A DNA stretch of 64,000 nt. Origin: Clostridia bacterium (lineage in GTDB: Bacteria; Bacillota; Clostridia; TANB77; CAG-508). A program made the position numbers and the translations under genes. Shown here piece after piece: positions 20,447-28,970 of this stretch. The stretch covers positions 1 to 64,000 of the forward strand of contig JAAVYF010000026.1 of the NCBI GenBank assembly GCA_022790975.1. Direction: 5' to 3'. The notes beneath the pieces are model-generated. The model did no database searches and was not told the DNA's origin. It saw only the letters and a list, made by a program, of their open reading frames with translations. Each line of letters begins with the position of its first letter. Within the stretch, counting starts at the first letter, position 1.

Positions 20447-21639
20447 ATGAAAGTACTTGTATTAAATTGCGGAAGTTCTTCATTAAAATTTCAATTAATA
20501 GAAATGGATAATGAAGAAAGGATTGTTAAAGGAAATTTTGAAAGAATAGGTGGAATGAAAACTACTTTAAAATTAAATATAAGAGGAGAAAAAAGTGAAA
20601 TATTGCACATAGCAAGAGATTATGATGAGGCAATTAGTTTTGTTCTTGAAGTATTACTAATTCCAGAATACAATATAATTAGTTCAATTGATGAAATTGT
20701 TGGAGTTGGTCATAGAATAGTTCATGGAGGAGAAGCTTTTCATAGTTCAGTTTTAATTAATGATGAAGTAATTTCTGAAATAGAAAAATGTATTGCTTTG
20801 GCACCATTACATAATCCAGCTGGAGTAGCAGGAATTAAAGCTGCAAGAAAAGCACTTCCAAATGTTCCTATGGTTGCAGTATTTGATACTTCATTTCATC
20901 AAACAATGCCTCAAAAAGCTTATATTTATCAAATCCCATATAGATACTATACAAGTTATAAAATTAGAAAATATGGATTTCATGGAACATCTCATAGATT
21001 TGTTGCAGAAAGAGTTGCTGAAATTATGGGAAAACCAGTAGAAGAATTAAAAATCATTAATTGTCATTTAGGTCAACGGTTCTTCAATTTGTGCTATAGA
21101 TAAAGGAAATTCTATTGATACATCAATGGGACTTACGCCATTATCTCGGAATTCCAATGGCAACAAGAAGTGGTGATATAGACCCTGCTATTATTCCATA
21201 TATTATGAAACTTGATAACTTGGGACCTGAAGATATTGAAGATATGTTAAATAAACAATCAGGGGCATGGGGAGTTTCTGGAGTTTCATCTGATTATAGA
21301 GATATAGAAGATGGATATAATATGGGAGATCAACGTTCTATTTTAACACTAGAAAGTCAAGCATACAAAATTGCTGGTTTTATAGGTCAATATGTGGTAG
21401 CTCTTGGAGGAGTAGATGTTATTACATTTACTGGAGGAGTAGGAGAAAATGGATTTGAAACAAGAGAACGTATTTGTGATTATTTAGGTGTTTTAGGTGT
21501 TGAAATTGATAAAAATATTAATAAACAAAAAGGAAAAGAAATAAAAATTTCTACTGAAAATTCAAAAGTTGCAGTTTATGTTGTTCCAACAAATGAGGAA
21601 CTTATGATTGCACGTGATACGAAAAATATTATTGGATAA
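20447..21639 (+). CDS. ackA: Acetate kinase, copy 2, read through two +1 shifts at CGG
   Basis: Three frames join at CGG 21077 and CGG 21147 into 396 residues. Motifs match copy 1: [59 protein letters not shown] at the first shift, TPLS-GIPMATRSGDIDP at the second, and TFTGGVGEN. Both shifts fall in conserved nucleotide-binding segments only 70 bases apart. The ribosome binding site is AGAAAGGA before ATG 20447. The two kinases are clearly diverged in sequence, so this is an old duplication rather than an assembly repeat. A specialised role, such as another short-chain acid, is possible. Confidence 0.92.
21077..21080 (+). other. In-frame CGGT recoding site 5 (ackA copy 2)
   Basis: The incoming frame is TTA GGT CAA CGG TTC; skipping C gives G-Q-G-S-S. 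It has the same CAA context as site 4. Confidence 0.88.
21147..21150 (+). other. In-frame CGGA recoding site 6 (ackA copy 2)
   Basis: In the frame set by site 5 the DNA reads CCA TTA TCT CGG AAT; skipping C gives TPLS-GIPMATR and the rest of the enzyme. Confidence 0.88.
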
Positions 21640-21707
21640 TAAAAGTTATTATAGATTTGGCTGGATTTTATCCAGTCAAATTTTATGTGAAAATTAAGGA
21701 GGATAAA

Positions 21708-23389
21708 ATGGCATTTGATGGAGTTGTTACAAGAAGTATTGTTTATGAATTAAATAAAATTCTTAAGGGTGCTAAAGTAAATAGAGTTTTAGAGCCAAAC
21801 AAAAATGAAGTAGTATTAGAATTGTATAATAATGAAAGATATTATTTAGATATTAATATTACAGCTAATTCTTGTAGAGTTTGTTTAACTGAGAATTTAA
21901 AGTCAAATCCTCAAAATGCATTTAATTTTTGTATGCTACTTAGAAAATATCTAGTAGGGTCAAAGATTCTAGAAATAAGTAATTATGACTTAGAACGTAC
22001 AATAGAAATTAAATTTGAAGGATTAAATTCGTTAAATGATTTAGTTAAAAGAAAATTATATATTGAGATAATGAGCAGACAAAGTAATATAATTTTAACT
22101 AATGAGAAAAATATAATTATAGATTCTATTCGTCATTTTGAAAATGATGAAAGAAGTTTGTTACCTGCACGTCCATTTACATTTACGCCAATTTTAAAAT
22201 CTAGTTTTTTAGAATTAGAAACTTTTTCTGATTTTTTAGAATTAATTAGTCAAACAGATGAAACAAAACTTTCACGGAAATCTTCCAGAGATTTTTATTG
22301 GATTTAGTAAAACATTGGTTTTAAAAGCATTAGAGTATTTAAATATTGATGATGAAAATTATACAGATATTGATTTGGAAAAATTGTATAATTATTTTAA
22401 AGACTTAATTCAAAAAATAGAAGAAAATAAAGTAGAAGCTATTACTTTTGGAAAGGATTTTACTTTAATTCCAAGTAAAACCTCTCAAAATCGGTTTAAT
22501 AAATAAATTTATAGATGAATATTATTATTATAAAGAACAAAAAGATTTATTCAATTCTAGTAAAAATAATTTATTAAAAATAATAAGTTCAAGTTTAAAA
22601 AAAGTTTATAAAAAATTAGAAAATATAAATCAAAAACTGAAAGAATGCGATAATATGGATAAATATAGACTTTATGGAGAACTTATAACAGCTAATTTAT
22701 ATAAAATAGATAATAATAAAAATCTTTCAGAAATAGAAGTTTTAAATTATTATACTAATGAAAATATAATAATTAAATTGGATTCAAAAATTAGTATTAG
22801 TAAAAATGTAGAAAAGTTTTATAAAAAATATAATAAATTAAAAAATACACTTGAAATTGTTTCAAAACAAAAAATGGAAGCAGTAAAAGAAATAGATTAT
22901 ATTGAAAGTATAATATATTCTTTAGAGTCTAGTAAAACCATGGAAGAAATTGATGAAATTTATGATGAAATTTCTGAAAATTTTGCTCCAAAAAAAGAAT
23001 TTAATTTAAAAAAGCAAAATAAGCTTTCTAAAACAAAAGAAAAGGAATTAAAAATTGAAGCTCAAGATGTTTATGGTTATAAAGTTTATGTTGGAAAGAA
23101 TAATGTTCAAAATGATTATTTAACTTTGAAATTTGCAAATAGAGATGATATTTGGTTTCATACACAGAAAATACATGGAAGTCATGTAATTTTGAAAGTA
23201 AAAGATAAAGATGAAATTCCAGAAGAAGTTTTATATGAATGTGCAAAACTTGCTAAAGAAAACAGCAAAGCAAAAACGAGCACTAATGTTCCAGTGGATT
23301 ATTGTTTAGTAAAATACATAAAGCGCTCAACTAATGGAAAACTTGGAATGGTAAATTATACTAATTATAATACAATTTTTGTAAAGTAA
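21708..23389 (+). CDS. rqcH: NFACT-family ribosome quality control factor RqcH, read through two +1 shifts at CGG
   Basis: ATG 21708 follows AAGGAGGAT. Three frames join at CGG 22275 and CGG 22492 into 559 residues, the family length. The order is NFACT-N (MAFDGVVTRSIVYELNKIL), central helix-hairpin and coiled coil (to about residue 420, with DKYRLYGELITANLYKI), then NFACT-R (YKVYVGKNNVQNDYLTLKFA, DDIWFHTQKIHGSHVILK). RqcH binds split 50S subunits carrying peptidyl-tRNA after stalling and adds C-terminal alanine tails. The family was once annotated as fibronectin-binding. It is notable that a stalled-ribosome factor itself carries two recoding sites. Confidence 0.9.
22275..22278 (+). other. 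In-frame CGGA recoding site 7 (rqcH)
   Basis: The incoming frame is CTT TCA CGG AAA; skipping C gives LS-GNLPEIFIGF and continues the NFACT-N domain. Confidence 0.85.
22492..22495 (+). other. In-frame CGGT recoding site 8 (rqcH)
   Basis: In the frame set by site 7 the DNA reads CAA AAT CGG TTT AAT AAA TAA; skipping C gives QN-GLINKFIDE and opens the coiled-coil part. Confidence 0.85.
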
Positions 23390-23432
23390 AAAATTACAAG
23401 AATATAAAATTTAAAATAATAGATAATAAAAG

Positions 23433-23460
23433 TAGAATGTAAATAGCATTCTATTTTTTA
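23433..23460 (+). terminator. Terminator after rqcH
   Basis: AGAATG and CATTCT flank a short loop and are followed by ATTTTTTATT. Confidence 0.65.
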
Positions 23461-23521
23461 TTATAGGATATTTTTAGTTCCTACAATAAAAAAATTCTAT
23501 ATAAAATATTTAGGAGGCAAA

Positions 23522-24010
23522 ATGGCAAAGAAGATTTTTTATTCAATCCTTTTATCCATTGTTCTTCTATTTACAGCAACAATCGTTTTTGCAAGTAGTG
23601 ATTCAGAAAAAACAAAATCTACAAGTTTAGGAAATGAAATTACAACTTCAATAGATGAAACAGAAAAAAGAGTAGATAATTTAGTTGATAAAAATGATAA
23701 TGATAAAAAAGAAAATAATAATAATGGAAAAAATATGGATACTACTGTAAAAAATGGAGTGGAAGATATAGGTAATGCTGTAAAAGATGGAGTACAAGAC
23801 TTAGAAGATGGTGTTGAAGATTTAGTAAATGGAGATTCAGAAAGTAGAACAAGAAACACAGCAGTTTCAGGTACAACAAGAAATTATTCAGGTTCAGAAA
23901 CAATTGAAAATAATAATGGTTTATCAGGAACTGCTTGGATTTGGATAATTTTAGCTGTAGTAGCAGTTATAATTATTGCTGCAGTTTGGTATTATGCAGC
24001 TCAAAAATAG
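23522..24010 (+). CDS. Small secreted protein with C-terminal membrane anchor
   Basis: 162 residues. A signal peptide (KKIFYSILLSIVLLFTATI, cleavage likely after VFA) is followed by an Asp/Asn/Lys-rich disordered stretch. A short helical repeat comes next (VKNGVEDIGNAVKDGVQDLE, where the VKDGVxDxxDxV pattern recurs three times). A C-terminal membrane segment WIWIILAVVAVIIIAAVWYY lies before the end. AGGAGG precedes ATG 23522. The family is not recognised; it lies alone between two terminators, probably as its own transcript. Confidence 0.7.
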   Translation: MAKKIFYSILLSIVLLFTATIVFASSDSEKTKSTSLGNEITTSIDETEKRVDNLVDKNDNDKKENNNNGKNMDTTVKNGVEDIGNAVKDGVQDLEDGVEDLVNGDSESRTRNTAVSGTTRNYSGSETIENNNGLSGTAWIWIILAVVAVIIIAAVWYYAAQK

Positions 24011-24054
24011 TTTAAGGACAAAATATATGGGAAATAATAATTTCCTATAATAAA

Positions 24055-24094
24055 AATAGAACTTATGAAGTAATTACATAAGTTCTATTTTTTT
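24055..24094. terminator. Bidirectional terminator between convergent genes
   Basis: AATAGAACTTATG pairs with CATAAGTTCTATT and is flanked by T-rich DNA on both strands, serving the secreted protein gene and the HTH gene. Confidence 0.8.
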
Positions 24095-24333
24095 GTTGTA
24101 TTATTATTTGGAATATATTCAATTATATCATCTAATTTACAGTTTAGATAATTACAAATTCTTGCTAAAACATATATATCAAATCTAGAAGTATTACCTG
24201 TGATTAAGCGCTTAATAGAATAAAAATCTGTATCTAAGTCTTTAGTAATTTTGGAAATACTTATTTCTTTATTTTTTAAAATATCATCGAGTTTTAAGAT
24301 ATAATAACCATTTTCTACCTTTATTTTATTCAT
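24085..24333 (-). CDS. Small XRE-type helix-turn-helix regulator
   Basis: 82 residues on the minus strand. A Cro/CI-type DNA-binding fold is suggested by KLDDILKNKEISISKITKDL, then the recognition region DFYSIKRLITGNTSRFDIYV, then ARICNYLNCKLDDII, which matches the last helix of such domains. It is divergent from a 48-residue gene; the shared 110-base spacer contains a consensus promoter for that gene, so local repression is the natural guess. Confidence 0.75.
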   Translation of the reverse strand: MNKIKVENGYYILKLDDILKNKEISISKITKDLDTDFYSIKRLITGNTSRFDIYVLARICNYLNCKLDDIIEYIPNNNTTKK

Positions 24334-24379
24334 TTTTCACCAATTCTTTCTTAAAAAATTATATATTCAAAATTAGTAC

Positions 24380-24408
24380 TTGACTACTGGCTCGTGAACT
24401 AGTAAAAT
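24380..24408 (+). promoter_or_regulatory. Consensus promoter for the 48-residue gene
   Basis: TTGACT at 24380-24385 and TAAAAT at 24403-24408 are 17 bases apart. The spacer is GC-richer than its surroundings and is bounded by ACTACT/CTAGTA, a plausible operator for the divergent XRE regulator. Confidence 0.65.
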
Positions 24409-24444
24409 AATGTATGTAAAAAAAAGAAACAGAGGATAAAAATT

Positions 24445-24591
24445 ATGAAAAAACTTTTAAAAAAAATTATTAAAAAATTATTTTTTTGGGAGGATTATAC
24501 AAGATTTCTAGTATTTTCTGAACCCGACTATAAATTAACAGCAGAGGATGTTAAAGAATTAATGGAATTAATTAATAAACCATGTGATTAA
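24445..24591 (+). CDS. 48-residue protein, unknown
   Basis: ATG 24445 follows CAGAGGATA; the product starts MKKLLKKIIKKLFFW, a strongly basic amphipathic helix, then EDYTRFLVFSEPDYKLTAED and a Leu-rich helical end. It has its own promoter upstream and a terminator overlapping its stop, which supports it as a real gene. The basic N-terminus could associate with membranes. It is paired with a divergent XRE regulator, an arrangement also seen in small toxin or peptide modules, but no family match is recognised. Confidence 0.6.
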   Translation: MKKLLKKIIKKLFFWEDYTRFLVFSEPDYKLTAEDVKELMELINKPCD

Positions 24592-24608
24592 TTTACATGG
24601 TTTTTTAT
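24577..24608 (+). terminator. Terminator of the 48-residue gene
   Basis: AAACCATGT and ACATGGTTT flank a short loop and are followed by a T run; the stop codon lies in the hairpin. Confidence 0.75.
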
Positions 24609-24923
24609 TTTATATAATATAGTAGTAAAGATGTATAAAAATAATTTCAAAATTTGTAAAAGCATTTTAAAAGTTTGTTTTATAAAAATATTTTAAATTG
24701 TAATTATTTATGGATATTTTTTTATATTTAAATAAATTTATTATATATTTATAAAATTATTATATATTTATATAATTATCATTAATAAATATTTTTATTT
24801 ATATTAATTATAAAAATTAAATGTTTAAATATTTAATATAAAAAATTTTAAAATTAAAATTACAAATATTAATTTTTATCTTTATAATATGTTAAAGTTG
24901 AATATAAACAAATGGCACAATTG
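24609..24923. other. Extremely AT-rich intergenic spacer
   Basis: About 315 bases, nearly all A and T, with no reading frame, RNA or repeat that I can support. It separates the small regulatory pair from a GC-rich lone gene. Confidence 0.6.
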
Positions 24924-25051
24924 TTGACATAATATTTCAAACATGATAAAATAAAAGTATTCGAGAGATATTGTTACTCGTTAACTGCAAAAGTTGGAGA
25001 GTAACGCCTCCAATTTTTGTAAACTTTTATAAAAATTAAGGAGGACAAACA
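24924..25051 (+). promoter_or_regulatory. Strong promoter plus structured leader of the GC-rich gene at 25052
   Basis: TTGACA at 24924-24929 and TAAAAT at 24947-24952 are 17 bases apart. The leader has two overlapping hairpins that exclude each other: GTTACTC pairs with GAGTAAC, and TTGGAG (sharing its GAG with the previous arm) pairs with CTCCAA, followed by TTTTT. That is the layout of an attenuator or a regulatory leader; AAGGAGG lies just before the ATG. Confidence 0.55.
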
Positions 25052-25573
25052 ATGATGAAAGGATTAAAACTGTTAAACTGTGTTACTACTGGTGTCACTC
25101 TTGGAGTGGCTGCCGAAGCGCTCTGGAAGCTGACTAAAAAGATCAGTGAAAAAAGAGCAATAGCAAAGGAGGAAAAAGAAGCAAATGAAGCTTTATGGCG
25201 TCTGGCTTACTGTAATAGCTTGGGATTCGAGAACTTTATTTACCAAAGCGAGTCAGGCGTGGTTCCGATTTATACCTATGAGGGTTTTGAGATAAACGAA
25301 TATCTTAGAATCCCAGAAGGGTATGTCATGATGAAGATGTATCACTCATCTGGTGAAACCAGTTATGCTCTTTGCCGAGAGCTAAAGGAAGGCTCAATAT
25401 TTGCAGATTATCATGCTTTGCTCTTCCTTACTGATGAGTGGGCTTTATCGAGCCGGGACTTCGAAGATCTATTTGGCTCAGAGGTAACACCAGATGAAGA
25501 AAAAACTGTCGATTTAGAAGCCGTGACGCTTGAGATGGTGGATGAGGACAAGACAGTTGAGTTAGACAGCTGA
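25052..25573 (+). CDS. Orphan gene of foreign composition (173 residues), unknown
   Basis: It has about 40-50% GC in the lines I counted, against 25-27% for neighbours, and freely uses CTG, GCC and AAG codons. A hydrophobic N-terminus (LLNCVTTGVTLGVAAEALW) may anchor it, followed by a charged helix and a compact domain (YEGFEINEYLRIPEGYVMMK), ending in an acidic tail. One CGG codon is in frame as arginine at 25454 (SS-R-DFEDL) with no frame disruption, unlike all native genes. A +1 shift there would end the protein within about 12 codons. It has its own promoter and terminator. Probably acquired; family not recognised. Confidence 0.6.
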   Translation: MMKGLKLLNCVTTGVTLGVAAEALWKLTKKISEKRAIAKEEKEANEALWRLAYCNSLGFENFIYQSESGVVPIYTYEGFEINEYLRIPEGYVMMKMYHSSGETSYALCRELKEGSIFADYHALLFLTDEWALSSRDFEDLFGSEVTPDEEKTVDLEAVTLEMVDEDKTVELDS

Positions 25574-25602
25574 TGTGAAATGGTTTATTAGTCTTTGAAA
25601 GA

Positions 25603-25645
25603 GAAAATAGTGGGCTTCATGTCTTACATGAGGCTCACTATTTTT
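25603..25645 (+). terminator. Strong terminator of the GC-rich orphan gene
   Basis: AAAATAGTGGGCTTCAT pairs with ATGAGGCTCACTATTTT over a 7-base loop and is followed by T residues. Confidence 0.85.
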
Positions 25646-25785
25646 ATGAGAGTGTAATTTGTATTTTTGAACTATATAAAATAATTGAAAATGTCGAAAT
25701 TTTACAATGAAAAGAATAAAAAAAGATTGCTAAAAAAATATTTGTGATATATAATAAACAAAAATAAGATTTAAGGAGATATATA

Positions 25786-26464
25786 TTGAGTTTAAGAATA
25801 AAATTAAAAGATAGAATTTTACCAACATATACAAAAGGAGAAGAGATTTTTAATATGGTTTCACATATATTTCGGAACTGTATTAGGAATTGTTGCAATT
25901 GTACTGTGTTCAGTTTTTGCTACAATGCATCATAATCCATATGGTGTTATAAGTGGTGTAATTTACGGAATTTCTTTAGTTTTACTTTACACAATGTCTA
26001 GTGTATATCATGGATTAAGTAAAAATTTATTTGCTAAAAGAGTTTTTCAAGTATTAGACCATTGTATGATTTTTATTTTAATTGCTGGTTGCTATACACC
26101 ATTTGCATTATGTACATTAAGAGAATATAATACGGCATTAGGATGGATTATTTTTGGCATAATTTGGTTTATGGCTATAATAGGAATAGTTCTTAATGGT
26201 ATTGACTTAAAAAGATTTAAAATATTTTCAATGATTTGTTATTTAGCAATGGGATGGTGTATGGTTTTTAAGGTTGATATTCTTCCAAAACTTTTAGGAA
26301 CATCTGGGTTTATATTACTAACTATTGGAGGAGTTATTTATACAATAGGTGCTATTCTTTATGCTTTAGGTAAAAAACATAAATGGATACATTCTATATT
26401 TCATATGGCAGTATTTTTAGCAAGTTTAATTCATTTTATATGTATATTGTTATATGTAATGTAA
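25786..26464 (+). CDS. Hemolysin III family membrane protein, read through a +1 shift at CGG
   Basis: TTG 25786 after AAGGAGAT is the start; the frames join at CGG 25873 into 225 residues, the normal length. The N-terminus LPTYTKGEEIFNMVSHI is the family's first motif, and the shift follows at once to give GTVLGIVAIVL, the first membrane helix. Later motifs are TMSSVYHGLS (with the conserved Ser and His), LDHCMIFILIAGCYTP and WIHSIFHMAVFLASLIHF. These PAQR-fold proteins have seven membrane segments and a zinc site. The role in bacteria is poorly defined; some are annotated as hemolysins. Confidence 0.9.
25873..25876 (+). other. In-frame CGGA recoding site 9 (hemolysin III)
   Basis: The incoming frame is CAT ATA TTT CGG AAC; skipping C gives HIF-GTVLGI, the expected first membrane helix. 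Confidence 0.88.
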
Positions 26465-26512
26465 TAAGTTTTTAAATTAAAAAAATATTTTTATTTGTGA
26501 TTAAATATTTAT

Positions 26513-26592
26513 AAAAAAAACAGTCTGTTATTTTTTGAAGTGAACCATTTTAATAATTTTGATTTACTTCATTTTATAACAGACTATTTTTA
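26513..26592. terminator. Bidirectional terminator region
   Basis: CAGTCTGTTA pairs with TAACAGACT and GAAGTGAA with TTACTTC inside it; A/T runs flank both sides between two convergent genes. Confidence 0.75.
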
Positions 26593-26602
26593 TTTAGAAA
26601 TT

Positions 26603-27301
26603 TTAGTCACGTCTTCTATTACCAAATAAATATAATATTCTAATAAATATATTAATAAAATCTAAATATAATTCCATTGCTCCATAAACATATAGATGTT
26701 CATCATCCATATATCCTTCCATTTGAATATTAGTAATTTTATTCATATCATAAACTGTGAATCCCATGAAAATAGCTAATATTATCCAATCTAGAGCAAT
26801 TTCTAAAGGTCCATATCCAACAAATAAGTTTATTAGAGAAACTATTAAACCAACTAAAAGAGTAACAGATAAAATTGTTCCAAATTTAGTTAAATCTTTA
26901 TTAGTATTTTTTCCTACATAAGCTAGAATTCCAAAAATTGTGGCTGACCCTATAAATGCATATACTATAGATTCTAATTCAAATAAAATAAATATTGATG
27001 AAAATGTTACTCCAGTAAGAATTGCATAAGCAAAGAACAATGCAGTTACTACACCTGGTGAAAATTTTCTAAAACCAAATGAAAATACTAAAACAACTAC
27101 TAATTCTGCGATAATACAAAATGTATAACCACCACCTTCAACAAAGTCATAAAGAGCTCCTGAATAGTAAGTATATCCTGCAGCTATTGCTGTAGCTAAA
27201 AGTCCTAAAAACATTCTAAAAAATACTTTTCCTAATAAGTCATTAGTATTAGTAGTAGTATTAGTCATAACAGGTGAGTTTTCTTCTTCAAATCCCATCA
27301 T
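26603..27301 (-). CDS. Bax inhibitor-1/YccA family membrane protein
   Basis: The start is ATG at 27301 on the minus strand, after GAGAGGTG; an upstream GTG at 27310 overlaps that site. About 232 residues with seven hydrophobic segments. The family features are a polar N-terminus (SPVMTNTTTNTNDLLGKVFF) and FSPGVVTALFFAYAILTGVT. The C-terminal part is FTVYDMNKITNI, then AMELYLDFINIFIRILYL, with the conserved acidic residues of the pore. Members are calcium-leak or stress-related channels; the substrate is unknown here. It is convergent with the hemolysin III gene. Confidence 0.88.
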   Translation of the reverse strand: MMGFEEENSPVMTNTTTNTNDLLGKVFFRMFLGLLATAIAAGYTYYSGALYDFVEGGGYTFCIIAELVVVLVFSFGFRKFSPGVVTALFFAYAILTGVTFSSIFILFELESIVYAFIGSATIFGILAYVGKNTNKDLTKFGTILSVTLLVGLIVSLINLFVGYGPLEIALDWIILAIFMGFTVYDMNKITNIQMEGYMDDEHLYVYGAMELYLDFINIFIRILYLFGNRRRD

Positions 27302-27429
27302 AAATATCACCTCTCTTCCATAAAAAATTTACTAACTATAGTATAATACAAAATTAAAAATTGTACAATATATTGAAGAATAAAAAATTATATGATAAAA
27401 TCTATAAAAAATATTGAAAGGAAATTAAA

Positions 27430-28278
27430 ATGGGAATAGGTTTAGCTTTAGCTGGTGGAGGACTAAAAGGAGTAGCTCATATTGGAGCATTTAAAGCTCT
27501 TCAAGAATTAGGAATAAAAATAGATTATATTTCAGGAACAAGTTCAGGAAGTTTAATGGCAGTTATGATTTCTTGTGGTTATGATGTAAAAAGCATGGAA
27601 GATTTTATGAATAAAAATTATAAAGCTATGGCTAGTATTGAGAAAAAGCCAATAATAAAATCTATTGGTGGTTATATTATTCATAAAGATGTTAAAGTTG
27701 AAGGGCTAAGTAACGGACAAAAGATTGAAGATTTAGTTAACAATTTTGCTTATACTAAAAACGTAAAAAATATATCAGATACTTTAATTCCAACAGCTTT
27801 AGTTACATGTGATACAATTACAATGAAAGAATGCATATGTGTTTCTAAAGAGTTTAATTTTACAAATTCTAACATAGATTATATTTATGATATTCCAATA
27901 GGAAAAGCTGTTAGAGCTAGTATGTCCTTTCCAGGAATTTTTACTACATGTAATTTTGGAAAATATAATTTTATAGATGGTGGTACAAAAAATAATCTTC
28001 CAGTACAAGTATTAAAAGATATGGGAGCAGATAAGATTATTTCTGTTAGTTTCGATTTAGATAGTTATAAGCCAACAAATAAAATTTTTGATGTAGTAAT
28101 TCGTGCATTAGATATCTTTTCTTTAGAAAGTGTTATTAAAGGAAGAAAATTGTCTAATGTATCTTGTGTTGTAAAAACAGAAGATACAAGCCTTCTTGAG
28201 ATAAAAGATACAGAGGCTGTAATTGAAGCTGGTTATAAAGCTGTTATGGAGCATAAAAACGAAATATTAAATTTATAA
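27430..28278 (+). CDS. Patatin-like phospholipase (RssA/NTE type)
   Basis: 282 residues. The serine-aspartate dyad is clear: LALAGGGLKGVAHIGAF forms the oxyanion loop, GTSSGS holds the nucleophile elbow (about residue 40), and the Asp lies in FIDGGTKNNLPVQVLKDMGA. Such proteins hydrolyse acyl esters of phospholipids in the cytosol. GAAAGGAAA precedes ATG 27430. It is a single gene upstream of a tRNA cluster. Confidence 0.92.
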   Translation: MGIGLALAGGGLKGVAHIGAFKALQELGIKIDYISGTSSGSLMAVMISCGYDVKSMEDFMNKNYKAMASIEKKPIIKSIGGYIIHKDVKVEGLSNGQKIEDLVNNFAYTKNVKNISDTLIPTALVTCDTITMKECICVSKEFNFTNSNIDYIYDIPIGKAVRASMSFPGIFTTCNFGKYNFIDGGTKNNLPVQVLKDMGADKIISVSFDLDSYKPTNKIFDVVIRALDIFSLESVIKGRKLSNVSCVVKTEDTSLLEIKDTEAVIEAGYKAVMEHKNEILNL

Positions 28279-28350
28279 TATTAATAAATTTGATTAAGAA
28301 TTAAAAATATAAGTTGAATGGAATAAAAAGTAAAAAATTTCAAAAAAATA

Positions 28351-28379
28351 TTGACAAAGGAAATGCAGTATGTTAAAAT
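28351..28379 (+). promoter_or_regulatory. Promoter of the tRNA-Val/Asp/Phe cluster
   Basis: TTGACA at 28351-28356 and TAAAAT at 28374-28379 are 17 bases apart, just upstream of tRNA-Val. Confidence 0.75.
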
Positions 28380-28401
28380 AAATTTCGTCGAAGAGATGAA
28401 C

Positions 28402-28477
28402 GGTCGCTTAGCTCAGCTGGGAGAGCATCTGCCTTACAAGCAGGGGGTCATAGGTTCGAACCCTATAGCGACCACCA
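28402..28477 (+). tRNA. tRNA-Val (UAC)
   Basis: 76 bases. The acceptor GGTCGCT pairs with AGCGACC, the T-loop is GGTTCGAACC, the anticodon loop CTTACAA gives TAC, and CCA is encoded. Confidence 0.95.
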
Positions 28478-28513
28478 TTATTTTATTTTGAAGAAAAATA
28501 AAATATAAAAAAT

Positions 28514-28590
28514 GGCCTGGTAGTTCAGTTGGTTAGAATGCCGCCCTGTCACGGCGGAGGTCGACGGTTCGAGTCCGTTCCAGGTCGCCA
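28514..28590 (+). tRNA. tRNA-Asp (GUC)
   Basis: 77 bases. The acceptor GGCCTGG pairs with CCAGGTC (one G-T), the anticodon loop CTGTCAC gives GTC, and CCA is encoded. Confidence 0.95.
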
Positions 28591-28592
28591 TA

Positions 28593-28622
28593 AAAGATAT
28601 CTAGAAAACTAGATATCTTTTA
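28593..28622 (+). terminator. Hairpin after tRNA-Asp
   Basis: AAAAGATATCTAG pairs with CTAGATATCTTTT over a four-base AAAA loop. Confidence 0.65.
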
Positions 28623-28729
28623 TAAAATAAAAAGTTATTAAAAATAAAAGTAATAAATTAATAAAATAATAAGATGTATTAAATCAATAAAAAATGAAAA
28701 AACAAATATAGAAAAAAATTAAATAAAAT

Positions 28730-28805
<76 letters not shown>

Positions 28806-28810
28806 TTTTA

Positions 28811-28851
28811 CAACAGCTTGCAAACTATAAAGTTTGTAGGTTGTTTTTTTA
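28811..28851 (+). terminator. Terminator of the tRNA cluster
   Basis: CAACAGCTTGCAAAC pairs with GTTTGTAGGTTG and is followed by a T run. Confidence 0.75.
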
Positions 28852-28890
28852 TATTCGACAAAAGTGTATAATTTAAAAGAAATGTTTTAG

Positions 28891-28920
28891 TTGAAAAGTC
28901 AATATAAAATGTGTTATAAT
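28891..28920 (+). promoter_or_regulatory. Promoter of the GC-rich gene at 28971
   Basis: TTGAAA at 28891-28896 and TATAAT at 28915-28920 are 18 bases apart. The leader then has TTGTC-GGAA-GACAA, a small tetraloop hairpin. Confidence 0.65.
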
Positions 28921-28970
28921 AAAATTACTTTGTCGGAAGACAAAATAATATAATTGTAAGGAGACAATAT

